Shown here: piece by piece, positions 16,907 to 26,165 of the stretch
Layout: each line of letters starts with the position of its first letter
Numbering within the stretch: the first letter of the stretch is position 1
From: Streptomyces sp. HNM0574
GTDB lineage: Bacteria; Actinomycetota; Actinomycetes; Streptomycetales; Streptomycetaceae
DNA: 64,000 nt
Direction: 5' to 3'
NCBI RefSeq assembly: GCF_012726235.1
Contig: NZ_JAASAH010000003.1
Location: forward strand, 124,001 to 188,000
The notes under the pieces: generated by a model
The model's input: only the letters and a program-made list of their open reading frames with translations
Database searches by the model: none
Told to the model about the DNA's origin: nothing
Translations under genes and position numbers: made by a program

Positions 16907-17245
16907 TCAGACCTTCGCGGGGGCGGGCTGCGCGTCGGCGATCACCGGCTCGACCTCGCGGACGACCTTGCGCTCGACGAAGAAGGCGGCGGTCGGGATG
17001 GTGCCCGCGAGCAGCACCCACAGCTGCTTGCCCAGCGGCCACTTCATCTTCTGGCCCAGGTCGAAGGCGAAGACCAGGTAGAGCACGTACAGCCAGCCGT
17101 GCGCGATGCCGACGATCGAGGTGAAGCCCTCGGCCTCGGCCATGCCCAGGCCGCGCTTGGCGATGAAGCCGATCGTCAGGAGGACGAGGAGCACGGCGGT
17201 GACGTAGGCCATCACCCGGTACCGGGTCAGCACGCTCTTCTTCAT
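16907..17245 (-). CDS. DUF3817 integral membrane protein
   Basis: The 112-residue protein has three hydrophobic segments: AYVTAVLLVLLTIGFIA, then IAHGWLYVLYLVFAF, then WVLLAGTIPTAAFFV followed by ERKV. This is the DUF3817 pattern of short three-helix membrane proteins in actinobacteria. The ATG at 17245 (MKKSVLTRYR) fits the family start. A second DUF3817 protein is encoded at 18544-18927. No function is established for the family. The gene lies between icmA and a MarR regulator on the same strand. Confidence 0.8.
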   Translation of the reverse strand: MKKSVLTRYRVMAYVTAVLLVLLTIGFIAKRGLGMAEAEGFTSIVGIAHGWLYVLYLVFAFDLGQKMKWPLGKQLWVLLAGTIPTAAFFVERKVVREVEPVIADAQPAPAKV

Positions 17246-17584
17246 GGAACGAGCGTAACCGCCCCGAACCGGCGATCTTCCGGCGGGCCCCGCACTGCGG
17301 CACGCGCCCGAGGGGGCGCGGGGAACTGCGCCCTCTTGGGGGCGCGGGGAACTGCGCGAACGGCCACGGCATACGGGGTGGCCCGGCGACGGCATGGAGC
17401 ACCCCGCGCCGGGGCTGAGGCGCTGCGCTTGCCAGCCCTGCGCCTCGGCGCAGACCTCCCAAGCGGGGTCACCCGAGAAGCGGGGCGCCCCCGAAAAGGG
17501 GCGCGGGGAACTGCGCGAAAAGCCCGGCCACGACGGACCCGCGCCCCGCGACGCACAAAGAGCCGCACCCCGCGAGGGAAAGCC
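17246..17584. repeat. intergenic region with three copies of a Streptomyces short repeat
   Basis: No gene is seen in these 339 bases. The unit GGGGCGCGGGGAACTGCGC occurs at 17312-17331, 17338-17357 (both with one more leading G) and 17498-17516. The third copy is preceded by GCGCCCC (17485-17491), which can pair with its GGGGCGC. I recognise this unit as a common intergenic repeat in Streptomyces genomes. It probably forms hairpins in RNA; its origin is unknown. Confidence 0.7.
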
Positions 17585-18097
17585 TCAGGCGTCCTCGTCG
17601 AAGTCCGCCGCCGCGACGCGGAGCGGGCGGAGGACGCGGAAGATCTCCTCGCACTGCTCCGCGTCGTACGCGCCCAGGCCGAAGTCCATGGCCATCAGGT
17701 CACGGGTCGCCGCGTCGCACACCTCGCGCCCCTTGTCCGTGATGCAGGCGAGGGTGCCGCGGCCGTCGTTCGGGTTGGGGCGCTTGGAGACGAGACCCGC
17801 GCGCTGGAGCCGGTCGACGGTGTTCGTCACGGAGGTCGGGTGGACCATGAGCCGCTCCCCGATCTTCGACATCGTCAGCTCGCCGGAGCGCGAGAACGTC
17901 AGCAGGACCAGCGCCTCGTACCGCGCGAACGTCAGCCCGTACGGCTTGACGACGGCGTCCACCTCGGCGAGGAGGATCTGGTGCGCGCGCATGATCGAGG
18001 TGATCGCGGCCATCGAGGGCCGGGAGCCCCATCGCTGCTCCCACAGCTCGTCGGCGCGGGCGATCGGGTCGAACGGCAGGCTTAGCGGCTTCGGCAC
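17585..18097 (-). CDS. MarR-family transcriptional regulator
   Basis: The 170-residue protein carries a winged helix-turn-helix of the MarR type. Helices around YEALVLLTFSRSGELTMSKI are followed by the recognition region MVHPTSVTNTVDRLQRAGLV and the wing RPNPNDGRGTLACIT. MarR proteins bind short palindromes as dimers and usually respond to small aromatic or lipophilic ligands. ATG 18097 opens MPKPLSLPFDPI. The gene stands between two genes for DUF3817 membrane proteins on the same strand, so these are possible targets. Confidence 0.88.
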   Translation of the reverse strand: MPKPLSLPFDPIARADELWEQRWGSRPSMAAITSIMRAHQILLAEVDAVVKPYGLTFARYEALVLLTFSRSGELTMSKIGERLMVHPTSVTNTVDRLQRAGLVSKRPNPNDGRGTLACITDKGREVCDAATRDLMAMDFGLGAYDAEQCEEIFRVLRPLRVAAADFDEDA

Positions 18098-18193
18098 GCG
18101 CCCGACCTTACCGGGGGGTCATTTGCCGGTCACAGGCGTCTCACGAAGCGAGCGCGACCCCCTTCCGCACGCCCCCGCGCCCCCGCGAACGGC

Positions 18194-18233
18194 GAAGGCC
18201 CCCTTCGTGCCGGCGGGCACGAAGGGGGCCTTC
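18194..18233. terminator. strong hairpin terminator
   Basis: Eighteen-base arms (18194-18211 and 18216-18233) pair perfectly around GGCG, 17 bases beyond the stop of the leftward gene ending at 18251. Confidence 0.85.
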
Positions 18234-18250
18234 GGGGACGAAGCGCGCGG

Positions 18251-18547
18251 TCAGTCCGCGAGATGACGCTCGACCGTCTCGACCTTCGAGGTCAGACCGT
18301 CCGTGACGCCCGGGCGGATGTCCGCCTTCAGCACCAGCGAGACCCGCCCGCCGCTGCGCTCCTCGACGGCGGCGACGGCCCGGCGCACGACGTCCATGCA
18401 CGCGTCCCAGTCGCCCTCCAGCGAGGTGAACATGGCGTCCGTACGGTTCGGCAGGCCGGACTCGCGGACGACGCGGACCGCCTCGGCGACGTAACTGCCG
18501 ACGTCCTCCCCCACACCGAGCGGGGTCACGGAGAAGGCGACGATCAC
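18251..18547 (-). CDS. thiamine-binding-type protein (MTH1187/YkoF-like, DUF77)
   Basis: This 98-residue protein starts [20 protein letters not shown] and contains [18 protein letters not shown] and a C-terminal [10 protein letters not shown]. This is the small ferredoxin-like MTH1187/DUF77 family, members of which bind thiamine or related compounds. The GTG start at 18547 overlaps the stop of the upstream DUF3817 gene in GTGA, a sign of coupled translation. Its exact ligand in Streptomyces is unknown. Confidence 0.8.
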   Translation of the reverse strand: MIVAFSVTPLGVGEDVGSYVAEAVRVVRESGLPNRTDAMFTSLEGDWDACMDVVRRAVAAVEERSGGRVSLVLKADIRPGVTDGLTSKVETVERHLAD

Positions 18548-18927
18548 GACGCGGCCGCGCTTCCGGTCGCCTGCTCCTTGCGGGCGCGGGCGGCTATGAC
18601 GCCCGCCTCCTCCTCGCGGCGCAGCATCTTGTCCGCGAAGAAGCCGCCGGTGGGCAGCACGGAGAGGACGAACAGCAGCGCGGCGCGGCCGAAGGGCCAC
18701 TTCACGCGGTTCCAGGCGTCCGCCCAGAAGATCACGTACAGGATGAAGAGGATGCCGTGGATCATTCCCATGACCGGGACGGCGTTGAAGTCGCTGGTCC
18801 GCTTCAGCACGGAGCAGACGAGCAGCAACAGGAACGACACCGCTTCGGGCATCGAGGTCAGACGGAGACGACGCAGCGCAGACACCGACTTGGGCGGCAG
18901 GCCGCTGGGGGTTTCCATGATGGCCAC
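18544..18927 (-). CDS. DUF3817 integral membrane protein, second copy
   Basis: The product has about 127 residues and three hydrophobic helices: [17 protein letters not shown], then [17 protein letters not shown], then [17 protein letters not shown]. This matches DUF3817 and resembles the protein encoded at 16907-17245 in the HGxLxxLYxxF segment. GTG 18927 is preferred because GAGGA lies seven bases upstream; ATG 18918 is the alternative. The stop overlaps the start of the thiamine-binding-type gene by four bases, so they form an operon. Confidence 0.78.
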   Translation of the reverse strand: MAIMETPSGLPPKSVSALRRLRLTSMPEAVSFLLLLVCSVLKRTSDFNAVPVMGMIHGILFILYVIFWADAWNRVKWPFGRAALLFVLSVLPTGGFFADKMLRREEEAGVIAARARKEQATGSAAAS

Positions 18928-19031
18928 GGGGAAGTCCTCAGCTCGCGAGATCGTTTGTGAAGGGATGCACAAGCGGTGCCATTGTGGCAGCCCTTCCGTC
19001 CGCGCCGGACCGCAGGGGTAGGTTGCCCCGT

Positions 19032-19670
19032 GTGGCTCAGTTCCTACTTCACAGCGCGAAGGTGCTCGCCGTCTCGGTGAACGGCGACGCCGTCAAGGCC
19101 AAGAACGGGTCGATGGTCGCGTACGACGGCCAGATGGCGTTCAAGAAGATGTCCGGGGGCGGGGACGGCATGCGCGGCATGGTCACCAGACGCCTCACCG
19201 GCGAACAGATGGAGGTCATGGAGGTCAAGGGGCACGGCACCTGCTACTTCGCCGACCGCGCCAGTGACATCAACCTGGTGCACCTGAACGGCGAGAAACT
19301 GCACGTCGAGGCCAGCAACCTGCTGTGCACCGACTCCTCCCTGCGCACCGGCACCTCCTTCACCGGTCTGCGCGGCGCCTCCCAGGGCAACGGCCTGTTC
19401 ACCACCACCGTCGAGGGCACCGGCCAGGCCGCGCTGCTCTCCGAGGGCACGGCCGTGGTGCTGCGGGTGACGCCGGGGATGCCGCTCCAGGTCGACCCCG
19501 GCGCGTACATCGCCCACCAGGGCAATCTCCAGCAGCAGTTCCAGTCCGGGGTGAACTTCCGGACGGTGATGGGCGAGGGCTCCGGCGAGTCCTTCCAGAT
19601 CCGCTTCGAGGGCGACGGCCTGGTGTACGTCCAGCCCAGCGAGCGGAACACGATCGGCGGTGACCTCTGA
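19032..19670 (+). CDS. AIM24-family protein, first of three
   Basis: The 212-residue product begins VAQFLLHSAKVLAVSVNGDAV and contains glycine-rich beta-strand repeats, GHGTCYFADRASDINLVHLNGEKL and IAHQGNLQQQF. It matches the AIM24 (DUF124) beta-barrel family, named after a yeast mitochondrial protein but of unknown function in bacteria. The GTG at 19032 is preceded by a GGTAGG stretch. The stop shares one base with the ATG of the next AIM24 gene. Three paralogues in a row suggest a hetero-oligomeric complex. Confidence 0.8.
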   Translation: MAQFLLHSAKVLAVSVNGDAVKAKNGSMVAYDGQMAFKKMSGGGDGMRGMVTRRLTGEQMEVMEVKGHGTCYFADRASDINLVHLNGEKLHVEASNLLCTDSSLRTGTSFTGLRGASQGNGLFTTTVEGTGQAALLSEGTAVVLRVTPGMPLQVDPGAYIAHQGNLQQQFQSGVNFRTVMGEGSGESFQIRFEGDGLVYVQPSERNTIGGDL

Positions 19671-20320
19671 TGCCCTTCCGCGAGATCAACTCCAAGATGG
19701 TCGAGGCCCGGGTGGTGCCCGGGCAGCGGATGTTCAGCCAGCGCGGCGCGATGATCGCGTACACCGGCCAGGTCGCCTTCACGCCGAACATCCAGGGCGG
19801 CCAGGGCGGCGTGATGTCGATGATCGGCCGCCGCGTCGCCAACGAGGCGACACCGCTGATGACCGTCGAGGGCGAGGGCACCGTGCTGTTCGGGCACGGC
19901 GGCCACCACGTCGAGGTCGTCGAACTCGACGGCGACACCCTGTGCGTGGAGGCCGACCGGCTGCTCGCCTTCGACGGCAGCCTGGAGCAGGGCACCCTCT
20001 TCCTCGGCTCGGACGGCGGCGTGATGGGCATGGTCCGCGGCCAGGTCTCGGGCCAGGGCCTGTTCACCACGACCCTGCGCGGCAAGGGCGCGGTGGCCGT
20101 GATGGCGCACGGCGGCATCATCCAGCTCCCGATCACCCCCGACCGCCCCGTACGCGTCGACCCGCAGGCGTACGTCGCGCACCACGGCGAGGTGCGCAAC
20201 AAGCTGACGACGGCGCTGGGCTGGCGCGAGATGGTCGGCCGCGGCTCCGGAGAGGGCTTCCAGCTCGAACTCTCCGGCGACGGCGCCGTGTTCGTACAGG
20301 CAAGCGAGGAGAAGCTGTGA
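19670..20320 (+). CDS. AIM24-family protein, second of three
   Basis: This 216-residue paralogue starts MPFREINSKMVEARVVPGQR and has the family core: MIAYTGQVAF, TVLFGHGGHHVEVVELDGDT, GQGLFTTTLRGKG and RVDPQAYVAHHG. Its ATG overlaps the previous stop in TGATG and its own stop overlaps the next start in GTGA. This tight packing implies coupled translation of all three genes. No catalytic residues or membrane segments are evident. Confidence 0.82.
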   Translation: MPFREINSKMVEARVVPGQRMFSQRGAMIAYTGQVAFTPNIQGGQGGVMSMIGRRVANEATPLMTVEGEGTVLFGHGGHHVEVVELDGDTLCVEADRLLAFDGSLEQGTLFLGSDGGVMGMVRGQVSGQGLFTTTLRGKGAVAVMAHGGIIQLPITPDRPVRVDPQAYVAHHGEVRNKLTTALGWREMVGRGSGEGFQLELSGDGAVFVQASEEKL

Positions 20321-21078
20321 CCACCGCTCCGCAGATCCTGGACGTCAGCAGTCTGCCGTCCAACGACAACGTCAACTCCTACACGTTCTGTGTGGAGCTC
20401 AACGGGCAGTGGTTCCTGCAGAAGGGGAAGATGGTCGCCTACTACGGGCAGATCAGCTTCGACGGTGTGGGGCACGGGCGGCTGGACCGGCTCGTCGCGG
20501 CGAGCTTCCACTCGCCGCTGCACGCGGCGGACTGGGTGGTGGCCGAGGGCAGCGGCAAGATGCTGCTCGCCGACCGGGCCTTCGACGTGAACTCCTTCGA
20601 CCTGGAGGACGGGAACCTCACCGTCCGCTCGGGCAACCTGCTCGCGTTCGAGCCCTCGCTCTCGCTGAAGCAGTCGATCATCCCCGGGTTCCTGACGCTG
20701 ATCGGGACGGGCAAGTTCATCGCCGCCTCGAACGGTCCGGTGCACTTCGTGGAGCCGCCGGTACGGGTCGATCCGCAGGCGCTGGTCGGCTGGGCCGACT
20801 GCCCCTCCCCGAACCACCACTACGACCACGGCTACCTCAAGGGCGTGCTCGGCGGCATCCGGGCCATGACGGGGCTGGGCGGGGCCTCCGGCGAGGAGCA
20901 CCAGTTCGAGTTCGTGGGCGCGGGGACGGTGCTGATCCAGTCGACCGAGCAGCTCATGGCCGAGCGGAACACCGGGGCCCACCCGCAGCAGGAGGGCGTC
21001 CCCGGCGGCGGGGGCGGCGCGTCCTCGGGCCAGCAGCTGCCGGGGCTGGGCAACCTCCAGCGCCGCTTCGGGCTCTGA
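20317..21078 (+). CDS. AIM24-family protein, third of three
   Basis: The third paralogue has 253 residues. It starts VTTAPQILDVSSLPSNDN and carries GKMVAYYGQISF, GKMLLADRAFDVNSFDLEDG and VRVDPQALVGWADCPSP, which is the AIM24 core. It differs by a C-terminal extension rich in Gly, Gln and Pro (about 225-253). Its GTG start overlaps the previous stop by four bases. absC follows 94 bases later with its own promoter. Confidence 0.82.
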   Translation: MTTAPQILDVSSLPSNDNVNSYTFCVELNGQWFLQKGKMVAYYGQISFDGVGHGRLDRLVAASFHSPLHAADWVVAEGSGKMLLADRAFDVNSFDLEDGNLTVRSGNLLAFEPSLSLKQSIIPGFLTLIGTGKFIAASNGPVHFVEPPVRVDPQALVGWADCPSPNHHYDHGYLKGVLGGIRAMTGLGGASGEEHQFEFVGAGTVLIQSTEQLMAERNTGAHPQQEGVPGGGGGASSGQQLPGLGNLQRRFGL

Positions 21079-21131
21079 GCCCGGGGCGGCCGGACGGGTG
21101 ACAGCGCGGTCCCGGCCGGGCAATGGGTACG

Positions 21132-21160
21132 GTGACAGCACGTGTGTGCGGAGCTAGGTA
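21132..21160 (+). promoter_or_regulatory. promoter of the absC-like gene
   Basis: GTGACA (21132-21137) and TAGGTA (21155-21160) are separated by 17 bases, a good vegetative spacing. Transcription would start a few bases before ATG 21173, leaving almost no leader. Confidence 0.5.
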
Positions 21161-21172
21161 AGGTCTCACGCT

Positions 21173-21649
21173 ATGGACACCGATGACGGCACCCGCTGGC
21201 TCTCCGAGGACGAGCAGCACGCTTGGCGGACGTACCTGGACGTGAACCGGCTGCTCATGTACCAGCTGGAGCGCGACCTGCAGCCGTTCGGGCTGACCAT
21301 GAACGACTACGAGATCCTGGTCAACCTCTCCGAGGCCGAGGACCAGCGGCTGCGGATGAGCGATCTCGCGGCGGCCACGCTCCAGTCCAAGAGCCGGCTG
21401 TCGCACCAGATCACGCGCATGGAGAAGGCCGGGCTGGTGCGCCGCGAGAGCTGCGAGTCCGACCGGCGGGGCCTGTTCGCCGTCCTCACCCCGCACGGCT
21501 GGGACACGATGCGCGAGGTCGCCCCGCACCACGTGGCCGCCGTCCGCCGCCGGTTCATCGACCAGATCGCCCAGGAGGACCTCTCCCACCTGCGGGAGAC
21601 GCTCCGTCCGGTCACCGAGAAGCTGCGGGCCGAGCGCGGACGGTTCTGA
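21173..21649 (+). CDS. absC: MarR-family regulator, AbsC-like
   Basis: This 158-residue MarR-type winged helix protein starts MDTDDGTRWLSEDEQHAW. Its DNA-binding part includes MNDYEILVNLSEAE, LRMSDLAAATLQSKSRLSHQ and the wing CESDRRGLFAVLT. Size, sequence and position next to the AIM24 genes and a convergent two-component system match SCO5405 (AbsC) of S. coelicolor, which influences antibiotic production and zinc-responsive metabolite genes. The name rests on synteny and recollection. No Shine-Dalgarno is seen, and a promoter lies immediately upstream. Confidence 0.72.
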   Translation: MDTDDGTRWLSEDEQHAWRTYLDVNRLLMYQLERDLQPFGLTMNDYEILVNLSEAEDQRLRMSDLAAATLQSKSRLSHQITRMEKAGLVRRESCESDRRGLFAVLTPHGWDTMREVAPHHVAAVRRRFIDQIAQEDLSHLRETLRPVTEKLRAERGRF

Positions 21650-21667
21650 GCCCGCGGGCACTTCCGT

Positions 21668-21700
21668 ACGAGCCGCGGCCGTCTTCCGGCCGCGGCTCGT
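21668..21700. terminator. bidirectional hairpin terminator
   Basis: Fourteen-base arms (21668-21681 and 21687-21700) pair perfectly around TCTTC. It lies between the convergent absC-like and sensor kinase genes and can end both. Confidence 0.85.
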
Positions 21701-21706
21701 CCGTTG

Positions 21707-23277
21707 TCAGCCGTCGGTGACCTCGGTGGCGCCGCCCGTGACCGGCAGCCGGAGGGTGAAGGCGGCGCCGCCCGCGGGGGCGGCGGCGACGGTGAGGGTG
21801 CCGCCGTGACGTTCGGCGATGTCCCGTGCGATGGCCAGCCCGAGGCCGGCGCCGCCGTCGTCGCGGCTGCGGGCGTCGTCGAGGCGGACGAACCGTTCGA
21901 AGATCCGCTCCCGCTGGTCCTCCGGGACCCCGTCGCCGTCGTCGGCGACGGTCAGCGCCAGCGTCCCGTCCGCGCGCGTCACCGCGACGGTGACCTCCGA
22001 GGCGGCGTGCCGCTGCGCGTTGTCCAGCAGGTTGCCGACGACGCGGACCAACTGGCCCTTGGAACCGGCGACTTCGCCCTCGGCGCCCTCGCCGGTGATC
22101 CGCACCGGGTGGCGGTCGGCGGTGCGCTGGGCCAGCTCCTCGTGCAGCAGCGCCGTCAGCGAGACGCGGCCCTCCGTGGGCCGCTCGCCCGCGTCGAGCC
22201 GGGCGAGCAGCAGCAGGTCGGCGGCGAGGCCCTGGAGCCGTACGGTGTCCTGCACGGCGCCGTCGAGGTCGAGCAACTCCGGGTGTGCGGCGCCGACTTC
22301 GAGCTGGGTGCGCAGGGACGCGATGGGGCTGCGCAGCTCGTGCGAGGCGTCGGCGACGAAGCGGCGCTGGCGTTCGGTGGAGGACTCCAGCGCGGCGAGC
22401 GTCTCGTTGGTGGTGGCGGCCAGCCGGGCCACCTCGTCCTTGGCTGCGGGCTCGGGCACCCGGCGGGAGAGGTCGGTGCTGGCGGTGATGGCGGCCATGC
22501 CCTGCCGGATGCCCTCGACGGGCTGGAGCGCGCGCCGCGTCACCAGCCAGGTCACGCCGGCGACGACGAAGAGGAGCACGGGCAGGCCGATGAGCATGGC
22601 GCGGGTGACGTCGGCGACGGCCTCCTGCTGGGCGCGGAGCGAGGTGCCGGCGTACACGGTGACGGGGCGGCCGTCGCGGGTGGCGCTCTGCACGGCGACG
22701 ACGCTGAAGTCCTGCCGACCCTCGGACTCGCCCTGCTCGTAGGTCACTTCGCCGTCGGAGTCGACGGGGAAGGACAGGTCGCGGTCCTCGCTGTCGCGGT
22801 CGACCTCGACGGGTTCGCGGGCGCCGGAGTCGTCGCCGTCCTCGGAGCTGTCGCTGTCGTTGTCGCTGTCCTCGTCGTCGTCCTGCTGGTTCCGGTGGTC
22901 CTGATCCCGGTCCCGGTCCTGATCCTGGTCCTGGTCCTGCTGGTCCTGGTCCGGGGCGTCGGCGAGGTTGAAGCGGGCCATGGGGCCGCGGCCGCGGAGC
23001 GGGTCGGTGGCGCCGAGCACCCTGCCGGTGCCGTCGACGACCTGGACTGGCTCGTCGTCGTCCAGCCCGTCGACGTCCCGCACCTTGGCCGTGTCCACGT
23101 CCGTGACCTGCGCCGCGACCTCGCGGGCCGTGGCCTCGGCGGACAGCTTGGCGTTGTCGGCCAGGCCGGAGCGCAGCACGGCGACGACGGCGAGCCCGGC
23201 GGCGATCAGCGCCACCGCGACCACGGCCGTCGCGCCGATCGCGGCGCGGGTGCGGACCGAGCCCCTGCGTGCGCGGC

Positions 23278-23281
<4 letters not shown>
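21707..23281 (-). CDS. two-component sensor histidine kinase with acidic sensor loop
   Basis: The 524-residue kinase has TM1 (about 14-36), an extracytoplasmic region to about 228, TM2 (229-248), a HAMP linker, a HisKA domain with the phospho-accepting His314 in DASHELRSP, and an HATPase domain with NLLDNAQRH and GLGLAIA. The outer loop contains a highly acidic low-complexity stretch (about 107-170) of Asp, Gln, Ser and Glu. Such a loop could sense cations or cationic peptides, which is inference. The ATG overlaps the stop of the response regulator gene by four bases, so the pair is co-translated. Confidence 0.92.
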
Positions 23282-23958
<677 letters not shown>

Positions 23959-23982
23959 GCGCCCCACTCTGTCAGAGCCTTG

Positions 23983-24019
23983 CTGAAGCCCTCTTCAGGG
24001 AGCTTCAGGCTGCGTTCAG
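23983..24019. promoter_or_regulatory. direct-repeat box for the OmpR-type regulator
   Basis: TTCAG occurs at 23994, 24004 and 24015, a 10 to 11 base period typical of OmpR/PhoB-type binding. An inverted CTGAAG at 23983-23988 adds a dyad. The box lies between the response regulator and PepSY genes. Confidence 0.55.
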
Positions 24020-24119
24020 CATCGGCGGCGCACGGTGGAGTCACTTCCTCGCCGGAAGCGACCGGACCCGGACCACCCGGACCGGGCCAGACCGAACCAC
24101 CGTCATCGGGGAGAGACCC

Positions 24120-25007
24120 ATGAAGCGCAAGATCGTCATCGCCACCCTCGCGGCCGCCGCGGTGATCGGCACCGGAGCGGTCTCCGCCGCCGCCATCGCG
24201 GACGAGCCCGGGCAGGAGGCCGAGCACGCCTCGTCCATCCAGCTCACGCAGGCCAACGACGACCGGGACGACGACGGGGACCGCGCCGACGACCGGGACG
24301 ACCGGGGTGACGACCGGGACGACGACCGCGGGGACGACCGGGACGGCGACGACGTGCGCGCCTCGAAGGCCGCCAAGCTCTCCGCCGACGAGGCGATCAA
24401 GGCCGCGCTGAAGGCGGTGCCCGGCACCGTCACCGAGGCCGAGCTCGACGAGGACGACGGCGCCGTGGCCTGGGAGATCGACGTCCTCGGCAAGGACGGC
24501 AAGTGGCACAACCTCGACGTCGACCCGGGCAACGGCAAGATCCTCAACCAGCACACCGACGACGGCCCCTTCAGCGACGAGCACGGCCAGCGATACGTCC
24601 GCGAGGACCTGAAGGGCTCCTCCGTCGACGCGGCGGAGGCCGTGCGCAAGGCCGACTCGCACGCCTCCGGCGCCACCGTCACCTCCGTCGACCTGGAGGA
24701 CGACCACAAGCGCCTGGGCACCGTCTGGGAGGTCAAGGTCCTCGACAAGAACGGCGCCGAGCGCGGGCTCGCCGTCAGCCTCGACGACGGCAAGGTCAGC
24801 CAGCTCCCGTCGGACGACGAGGACGACGACGGCGACGACCGGGACGACAGCCGCGACCACGCCGACGACAGCGACGACGACAAGGGCGAGCACGCCGGCC
24901 ACGACGACAGCGACGACCACGACGACGACCAGGGCGACCAGGGCGACCAGGGCGACCAGGGCGACCAGGGCGACCAGGGCGACCAGGGCGACCAGGACGA
25001 CGACTGA
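24120..25007 (+). CDS. secreted acidic PepSY-domain protein
   Basis: The 295-residue protein has a clear signal peptide (MKRKIVIATLAAAAVIGTGAV, cleavage near residue 28). An Asp/Arg-rich linker (about 43-78) is followed by two PepSY-type domains (about 83-150 and 155-225, each with WEI/WEVxVL and a GNGKI or DDGKV turn). The C-terminal tail (about 228-295) is almost wholly Asp with Asp-His-Gly units and ends in seven GDQ repeats. PepSY domains are thought to inhibit proteases or modulate surface signalling. Acidic tails like this could bind calcium or other cations. It is divergent from the two-component system and is probably regulated by it. Confidence 0.82.
   Translation: MKRKIVIATLAAAAVIGTGAVSAAAIADEPGQEAEHASSIQLTQANDDRDDDGDRADDRDDRGDDRDDDRGDDRDGDDVRASKAAKLSADEAIKAALKAVPGTVTEAELDEDDGAVAWEIDVLGKDGKWHNLDVDPGNGKILNQHTDDGPFSDEHGQRYVREDLKGSSVDAAEAVRKADSHASGATVTSVDLEDDHKRLGTVWEVKVLDKNGAERGLAVSLDDGKVSQLPSDDEDDDGDDRDDSRDHADDSDDDKGEHAGHDDSDDHDDDQGDQGDQGDQGDQGDQGDQGDQDDD
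24933..24995 (+). repeat. nine-base tandem repeat (seven units)
   Basis: GGCGACCAG is repeated seven times without interruption inside the PepSY gene and encodes Gly-Asp-Gln. Such identity at the DNA level suggests recent slippage, so the copy number may vary between strains. Confidence 0.9.
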
Positions 25008-25067
25008 CCGTCTCCCCCGCCCGCCGTACTCCCCCGGTACGACCCCGGGTCCGCCCGGGCACGCGAA

Positions 25068-25104
25068 CGCGCCCTCGCCGCACGGAAGTTGCGGCGGGGG
25101 CGCG
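25068..25104. terminator. hairpin between convergent PepSY and meaB genes
   Basis: Fourteen-base arms (25068-25081 and 25091-25104) pair with one G-T wobble around a nine-base loop. Confidence 0.7.
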
Positions 25105-25113
25105 CTCGTACGC

Positions 25114-26076
25114 TCAGGACTCCCGGGTCAGCCCGGCGACCAGTTCGTCGGAGGCGGCGTACGGGTCGGTCTCGCCGCGCAGCACCCGCTCGGCCAGCTC
25201 CTCCAGCCGCCTGCCGCCGCGGAGTTCGCCCATCCGCTCCCGCAGCGCGGTGACGGCGATCGTCTCGATCTCGTGCGCCGCGCGCCGGCGGCGCCGCTCG
25301 GTGAGCGTGCCCCGCTCCTCGGCCCAGGCGCGGTGCTTCTCCAGCGCCTCGACGACCTCGTCGATCCCCTCGCCCCTGGACGCGACCGTCTTCACCACCG
25401 AGGGCCGCCAGTCCCCGGGCGCGCGGGCCTCGCCCAGCCCGAGCATGTGGTTCAGCTCGCGGGCCGTGGCGTCGGCGCCCTCGCGGTCGGCCTTGTTGAC
25501 CACGTACACGTCGCCGATCTCCAGGATTCCGGCCTTGGCCGCCTGGATGCCGTCGCCCATGCCCGGGGCCAGCAGCACCACGCTGGTGTCCGCCTGCGCG
25601 GCGATCTCCACCTCGCTCTGGCCGACGCCGACCGTCTCGACGAGCACCACGTCGCAGCCCGCCGCGTCCAGCACCCGGATCGCCTGCGGCGCCGCCCAGG
25701 CCAGCCCGCCGAGGTGGCCGCGGGTGGCCATGGAGCGGATGTAGACGCCGGGGTCGGAGGCGTGGTCGCCCATCCGCACCCGGTCGCCGAGCAGCGCCCC
25801 GCCGGAGAACGGCGAGGACGGGTCGACGGCGAGGATGCCGACCCGCTTCCCGGCCCGCCGGTACGCGGAGACCAGCGCGGAGGTCGAGGTCGACTTGCCG
25901 ACCCCGGGCGAGCCCGTGAGCCCGACCACGTACGCGTTGCCGCAGATCGGGGCCAGTTCGGCCATCACCTCGCGCAGCTGCGGGGAGGCCCCCTCCACGA
26001 GCGAGATCAGCCGGGCCACGGCCCGGGGCCTGCCCTCCCGCGCCTGCGCCACGAGACCGGGGACGTCCACCGCCAT
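25114..26076 (-). CDS. meaB: MeaB-type GTPase, chaperone of B12-dependent mutases
   Basis: MeaB (ArgK family) protects and reloads methylmalonyl-CoA mutase and related enzymes with adenosylcobalamin, using GTP. The 320 residues include the P-loop GSPGVGKST (55-63), switch elements with AVDPSSPFSGGALLGDRVRM, VETVGVGQSE and NKAD. ATG 26076 opens MAVDVPGLV. The gene follows the thiolase on the same strand, and the epimerase and icmA are close by, which supports a role in acyl-CoA mutase chemistry. Confidence 0.93.
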   Translation of the reverse strand: MAVDVPGLVAQAREGRPRAVARLISLVEGASPQLREVMAELAPICGNAYVVGLTGSPGVGKSTSTSALVSAYRRAGKRVGILAVDPSSPFSGGALLGDRVRMGDHASDPGVYIRSMATRGHLGGLAWAAPQAIRVLDAAGCDVVLVETVGVGQSEVEIAAQADTSVVLLAPGMGDGIQAAKAGILEIGDVYVVNKADREGADATARELNHMLGLGEARAPGDWRPSVVKTVASRGEGIDEVVEALEKHRAWAEERGTLTERRRRRAAHEIETIAVTALRERMGELRGGRRLEELAERVLRGETDPYAASDELVAGLTRES

Positions 26077-26165
26077 GCCACCTCAGCTCCTCCGGCCGCT
26101 CCTGCACGGCGGCCGCTCGCCTGCCGACGTCCGGCTCCCCGGCGGGGAGCCGGACCTTCCCGGGG

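Noticed and set aside
24840..25004. Tandem repeats that might suggest a CRISPR array
   Set aside because: The units are nine bases, contiguous and in frame with the PepSY tail, without spacers.
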